Below, piece by piece: positions 61,016-64,000 of a DNA stretch of 64,000 bases. The notes under the pieces are model-generated. The model ran no database searches. It saw nothing but the letters and a program-made list of their open reading frames with translations, and was not told where the DNA came from. The stretch covers positions 1,043,698 through 1,107,697 of the forward strand of contig NC_020054.1 of the NCBI RefSeq assembly GCF_000331105.1, written 5' to 3'. Position 1 is the first letter of the stretch, and each line of letters begins with the position of its first letter. Both the position numbers and the translations under genes were made by a program. Origin of the DNA: Fibrella aestuarina BUZ 2. Lineage in GTDB: Bacteria > Bacteroidota > Bacteroidia > Cytophagales > Spirosomataceae.

Positions 61016-61528
61016 TCAACTGGGTGCTGAAAGGCGCTTTTCGTAGCAAAAGAAACGTAGACCGGGTCGGAAAGCCAGGTCGATTTCACCCGCGTACACG
61101 TACCCAAGGGCTGGAAAAAGCCGTTGCGTAACCTGGTTCTGCGTATTGGTGTCGATGCGCAGGATGGCGATACCCCGTTGCCGGGCCACCTCGTCGGCTT
61201 GTTGCAGCAGGGCCTTACCTACACCCCGACCCTGATAGGCCGGGTCAACTGCCAGCCGATGCGTTACGATGGCGGTTTCGGTGATATCCCAACCTACCTG
61301 GGCATACTCGGCATCCTGATCGGTTGTAATAGCCGCAACACCCGCGATTTGGCCGTCGATGTCGGCTACCCAAAGCTGTTTTTTCGCAATGTCATTGCCA
61401 AAAACGGTTTCGTTTGGGTACGTGGCATCCCACTGAAAATTACCAGCCGCCTGCATCAGGGGCACCACCCGTTGCAGGAGCGCCACGAGTGCAGGTAGAT
61501 CGGCTGTTGTCGCCTCACGAATGCGCAT
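61016..61528 (-). CDS. GNAT family N-acetyltransferase
   Basis: A 170-residue acetyltransferase with the acetyl-CoA loop YQGRGVGKALLQQADEVARQ (about residues 97-116) and the strand LRIDTNTQNQVTQRLFPALG. Acceptor unknown. Its ATG overlaps the stop of the upstream gene by one base, so they are coupled. Confidence 0.92.
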   Translation of the reverse strand: MRIREATTADLPALVALLQRVVPLMQAAGNFQWDATYPNETVFGNDIAKKQLWVADIDGQIAGVAAITTDQDAEYAQVGWDITETAIVTHRLAVDPAYQGRGVGKALLQQADEVARQRGIAILRIDTNTQNQVTQRLFPALGYVYAGEIDLAFRPGLRFFCYEKRLSAPS

Positions 61529-62289
61529 CAGTCTAATCCTGGCCGTTTAAAGGCACGGGCGGTCGGGAAGAGCGCCTCAAGCTGGCTCGTCAATCGGTTC
61601 AGGCCAGCCAGCATATCAAGCATGCCATCCAGTTTTTCGGGGTAATAATACAGAATCGTCTGCCACGAAGCGATCGAGCGATCAATGCTAACCAACACCA
61701 GTTTGGCCTTGCCGTTGTAATAGTCAAGCAGGTACTCGTCGTTGGTGGGTTCGTCGAGGGCGCGAAGGGTCGCCATCGTTTTCACCGGAATCAGCGTGCG
61801 ATACCATTTTATCTGCTCGTAGGCGTTTTTCAGCGCCGTCAGTTGCACCATAGCCTGATCTTCCGTGCGCAGGCCAAGGTTTACCTGTTGCAATTGCTGC
61901 CTACCGGCCAGTTCGAGCAACCGACGCTCGTCCCTGAGCCATGCGCCGGTTTGTTGCAAATAAACAGAAGCCAGCGTAGCCACCGGATGCTCCTTGGTTC
62001 GGTGCCGACGAATCAGCACCTGCTCTTCCAGCGTTTGCTGCTCCGCTTCCGAAGGGCCATTAACCAGCAGCGACGGGTTTTCGCTCTGTAGCTTTTCAAT
62101 GTAACGTTTGGTCATGTTCAGGGCTTCGGTGAGCTGATCGACCAATGACGCGTTGGTATCAACAGGCTGATCGGTAGCGACCTGCTGTTGCATCTGAAAA
62201 CTGCGACAGCGACTGGTGAGGCGGCAACGCTCGCACCACGAGTCGCAGAAATTATAGATGCCTGGGATTAAATCGGAGTTGGAAAGCAT
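61528..62289 (-). CDS. Cys-motif protein of unknown function, 253 aa
   Basis: A soluble protein starting with a compact Cys cluster FCDSWCERCRLTSRC (Cys at 15, 19, 22 and 28) that could bind zinc or an iron-sulfur cluster. The rest is mostly helical, with a Gln/Leu-rich coiled-coil section (AEQQTLEEQVLI) and a conserved-looking end (LVLVSIDRSIASWQTILYYY). I do not recognise a named family. It is coupled to a GNAT gene, which may hint at a modified protein or metabolite. Confidence 0.75.
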   Translation of the reverse strand: MLSNSDLIPGIYNFCDSWCERCRLTSRCRSFQMQQQVATDQPVDTNASLVDQLTEALNMTKRYIEKLQSENPSLLVNGPSEAEQQTLEEQVLIRRHRTKEHPVATLASVYLQQTGAWLRDERRLLELAGRQQLQQVNLGLRTEDQAMVQLTALKNAYEQIKWYRTLIPVKTMATLRALDEPTNDEYLLDYYNGKAKLVLVSIDRSIASWQTILYYYPEKLDGMLDMLAGLNRLTSQLEALFPTARAFKRPGLD

Positions 62290-62522
62290 ATGACAGGTAC
62301 GTTTACAGATACGGCAGTAAGAAGTCCAGCTTAAATATAGATTGCCTAACGGCCGGGCCGTTTAAACAATACCCGCTTTTTTTTGGCTTACTTTGGGCGG
62401 TTGGCATACGGGCTATAGCTCATTAGACGCTACGGGCTGCCATCGGCTACAGCCTTGGCGTTCCTTTTTTTACGGCCTGTACGTAGCGACTGGTAATTGC
62501 CTCATTCCGGTACATTCATAGC

Positions 62523-63284
62523 ATGACTTCGTTCACTAAACAGGTAGCTCTCGTAACGGGAGCCGGATCAGGAATCGGACGGGCCACGGCCCTCGCCTTT
62601 GGCGCGCTGGGGGCCGCCGTTGTCGTATCAGACATAAATGATGCCAACGGGCAGGCAACCGTAGCGCTCATTGAAGAAGCCGGTGGTACAGCTAGTTACA
62701 CGCGCTGTAACGTGGCCGATGCCGAAGCGCACAAGGCGGCGGTAGCCTACGCGGTGGCTACGTATGGCCGGCTGGATATCGCGGTCAATAATGCCGGTAT
62801 CGGTGGGAATTTTGCCCGACTCATCGACCAGACCCCCGCCGATTGGGAGCAGATGATGGCCGTAAACCTGGGTGGCGTTTTCTACGGCCTGCAGGCCCAA
62901 ATCCGGCAGATGCTGACTCAGCCCGAAGGTGGTAAAATCGTGAACGTGGCCAGCATTGCGGGGGTGAAAGGAATGCCGATGGGCGGCCCCTACAGCGCGG
63001 CTAAGCATGGCGTGATTGGCCTCACTAAAACAGCGGCGCTGGAATACGTGAAGAAGAAGATTCGGGTCAATGCGATCTGCCCGGTATATACCCATTCGGC
63101 GATGGTGCACGACCTGATGAGCCAGATGCCCGATATGGAGGAGCGCATGCGGCGGGTCATTCCGATGGGGCGTTTTGGGCAGCCCGAGGAAATCGCGCAG
63201 GCGATTGTGTGGCTTTGCGCCGACGAGAACGCATTCTGCACCGGTCAGGCCATTCAAATGGATGGCGGCATGACGGCGGGGTAA
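62523..63284 (+). CDS. SDR family oxidoreductase
   Basis: NAD(P)-dependent short-chain dehydrogenase, 253 residues. Cofactor motif VTGAGSGIGRATALAFG (Gly-x3-Gly-x-Gly, residues 13-19), Asp in VVSDIND (suggests NAD preference), NNAGIGG, Ser in VASIAG, catalytic Tyr157 and Lys161 in YSAAKHG, and the usual end GQAIQMDGGMTAG. Substrate unknown. It stands alone, 233 bp from the divergent gene. Confidence 0.94.
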   Translation: MTSFTKQVALVTGAGSGIGRATALAFGALGAAVVVSDINDANGQATVALIEEAGGTASYTRCNVADAEAHKAAVAYAVATYGRLDIAVNNAGIGGNFARLIDQTPADWEQMMAVNLGGVFYGLQAQIRQMLTQPEGGKIVNVASIAGVKGMPMGGPYSAAKHGVIGLTKTAALEYVKKKIRVNAICPVYTHSAMVHDLMSQMPDMEERMRRVIPMGRFGQPEEIAQAIVWLCADENAFCTGQAIQMDGGMTAG

Positions 63285-63302
63285 TAAGGCAGTCTGAAAA
63301 AT

Positions 63303-63401
63303 CAGTATAGTAAAAAAGTCCGAAGTCCGGACAGTCGCTCAGGTGTTGCTTACGCAGGCCTATAAACGACTGTCCAGACTTCGGACTTTTTTACTATACT
63401 G
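63303..63401. terminator. 35-nt inverted repeat at convergent ends
   Basis: Arms 63303-63337 and 63367-63401 pair except for one position, with a 29-nt loop. Outer arms contain TAAAAAAGTC and GACTTTTTTA, so T runs exist on both strands. It serves SDR (+) and the helicase gene (-). Confidence 0.82.
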
Positions 63402-63421
63402 ACTTCTTCTCCTTAAGAAGC

Positions 63422-64000
63422 CTATTTCTTCTTATCGAACCGATCGGGCGAGGTCGACAGGTAGGACGTCCAGGGGCGCCAACGATCGTCTTCACTAGCC
63501 GATGAACCCGAGTCACGCGGGGCAGGCTTCTGGCCACGGTTATTGTTCGACCGGTTCCGGTTGTCATTGCGGCCCGCAGGCTGTGCGTTGCCCTCGCCAC
63601 GGGGTTTTTGTCCGTTGGCCGAACGTACCTGATCGGGGCGGCGCGTCGACTGGGTGTCGTCGGTCCGCTGGGTACGTTGCTCCGAGGCGCGAACCAGTTC
63701 GGGGCGGTTCTGCTGCTGTGGGCCTTTTTCGGCACGGCGCGGCTGGTTAGCCCGGCCGTTGCGTGCCTCGCGGGGTTCGCGCGGCTCACGTTGGTTTGGC
63801 TTGGGCGGCTTGGCCACCTCGATCGGGTCGCGGTTGTCAGACGGGAACGGGTTGTTCGCCACCTCAACCGGCACCTTACGGCCAATCAGCTTCTGAATAT
63901 CTTTCAGGTACGCCCGCTCATCGGTTTCGCAAAACGAAATGGCGATGCCACTGGCGCCCGCGCGGCCCGTCCGGCCAATGCGGTGTACATAGCTTTCGGG
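63422..64000 (-). CDS. DEAD-box RNA helicase, C-terminal part (truncated by window edge)
   Basis: Only the last 192 residues are inside the window. The first ones contain motif [22 protein letters not shown], of DEAD-box helicases, most like the RhlE group. After [17 protein letters not shown] comes a long low-complexity tail rich in Arg, Asn, Gln, Pro and Glu, such as RhlE proteins often have for RNA binding. The 5' part lies beyond position 64000. It is one of two proteins here with such a tail (the other is RlmB). Confidence 0.93.
   Translation of the reverse strand, partial: PESYVHRIGRTGRAGASGIAISFCETDERAYLKDIQKLIGRKVPVEVANNPFPSDNRDPIEVAKPPKPNQREPREPREARNGRANQPRRAEKGPQQQNRPELVRASEQRTQRTDDTQSTRRPDQVRSANGQKPRGEGNAQPAGRNDNRNRSNNNRGQKPAPRDSGSSASEDDRWRPWTSYLSTSPDRFDKKK

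Larger units (their letters stand above)
1573..63678. repeat. dispersed short motif AACGTACC / GGTACGTT
   Basis: By eye I find about 47 exact copies: 28 as AACGTACC (1573, 3958, 4395, 5347, 12333, 12396, 13689, 18316, 18809, 19197 and others) and 19 as GGTACGTT (for example 14836, 15080, 25011, 31648, 40628, 49326, 54108, 58125, 63671). Most extend to AACGTACCTG or AACGTACCCA. Copies fall in coding DNA in more than one frame (Asn-Val-Pro, Thr-Tyr-Leu, Gly-Thr-Leu) and between genes (4395, 30811, 38988, 39185). Start positions are read by eye and may be off by a base or two. Confidence 0.75.

Noticed and set aside
62348..62382. Hairpin AACGGCC/GGCCGTT followed 15 bp later by T8, as a terminator
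   Set aside because: It lies between two divergent gene starts with no gene reading into it, so a terminator role is unlikely.
1..64000. CRISPR arrays, tRNA or rRNA genes, complete insertion sequences or prophage
   Set aside because: I looked for regularly spaced direct repeats, cloverleaf-like segments, transposase motifs and phage genes and saw none.

Overview
This window looks like chromosomal DNA of a GC-rich member of the Bacteroidota, most likely order Cytophagales and close to Spirosoma and relatives (an inference from content, not a database result). Supporting signs are promoters of the Bacteroidota type (TTTG, about 19-21 nt, then TAnnTTTG), a protein with a type IX secretion sorting tail, GWxTD, DUF4296, DUF2141, DUF4230 and IPT/TIG lipoproteins, a TonB-dependent receptor with a carboxypeptidase-like N-terminal domain, a GH3/beta-lactamase fusion, and scattered housekeeping genes. 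I see no rRNA, tRNA, prophage, CRISPR array or intact insertion sequence. Gene order is mostly short operons on alternating strands.

Layout. 0-5 kb: recA and a membrane-anchored patatin on the minus strand. 5-15 kb: an orphan OpuCA-like ATPase, a GWxTD lipoprotein, rlmB, cytochrome c, pyruvate kinase, rpmH, a beta-barrel protein, rnpA, an S41 protease and tsaB. 15.2-15.8 kb: a small GIY-YIG nuclease gene bracketed by two pairs of REP-like palindromes. 15.8-20.3 kb: a minus-strand block with a GMC oxidoreductase and its small subunit, an HMA protein, small membrane proteins and an AraC regulator. 20.4-27.7 kb: a plus-strand block with DUF2141, an FGGY kinase, DUF4230, phytase-like, and two unusual lipoproteins. 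27.8-38.8 kb: rnhB, YbjQ, a putative clan CE cysteine protease/acetyltransferase, an SGNH hydrolase, a TonB receptor, an AAA+ ATPase, an IPT lipoprotein, bioD and a rhodanese. 38.9-39.35 kb: a non-coding structured stretch resembling the 5' part of a group II intron. 39.5-48.9 kb: a GH3-beta-lactamase fusion, nuoD, an orphan histidine kinase, and a DUF58/membrane protein/VWA (Bat-like) cluster. 48.9-64 kb: an MBL hydrolase, an AraC regulator and a PhyH dioxygenase, DsbD, a T9SS FG-GAP protein, murF, a second SGNH hydrolase, a GreA-C-like protein, Mn catalase, GNAT, SDR, and the C-terminal end of a DEAD-box helicase.

Four signals stand out beyond the genes. (1) The octamer AACGTACC (or GGTACGTT) occurs about 47 times by my reading, where about two are expected by chance. 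It appears in coding sequence in several frames and between genes, at a density like that of DNA-uptake sequences. (2) Long intergenic inverted repeats (25-55 bp arms, several perfect) sit at most convergent gene ends and at some codirectional or divergent gaps. They have conserved structure but mostly unrelated sequence. (3) The GIY-YIG gene with flanking palindromes resembles a REP/transposase arrangement, but with a different nuclease family. (4) The 409-residue protein at 28891-30120 carries the His-Asp-Gln-Cys order of Ulp1/YopJ-type enzymes.
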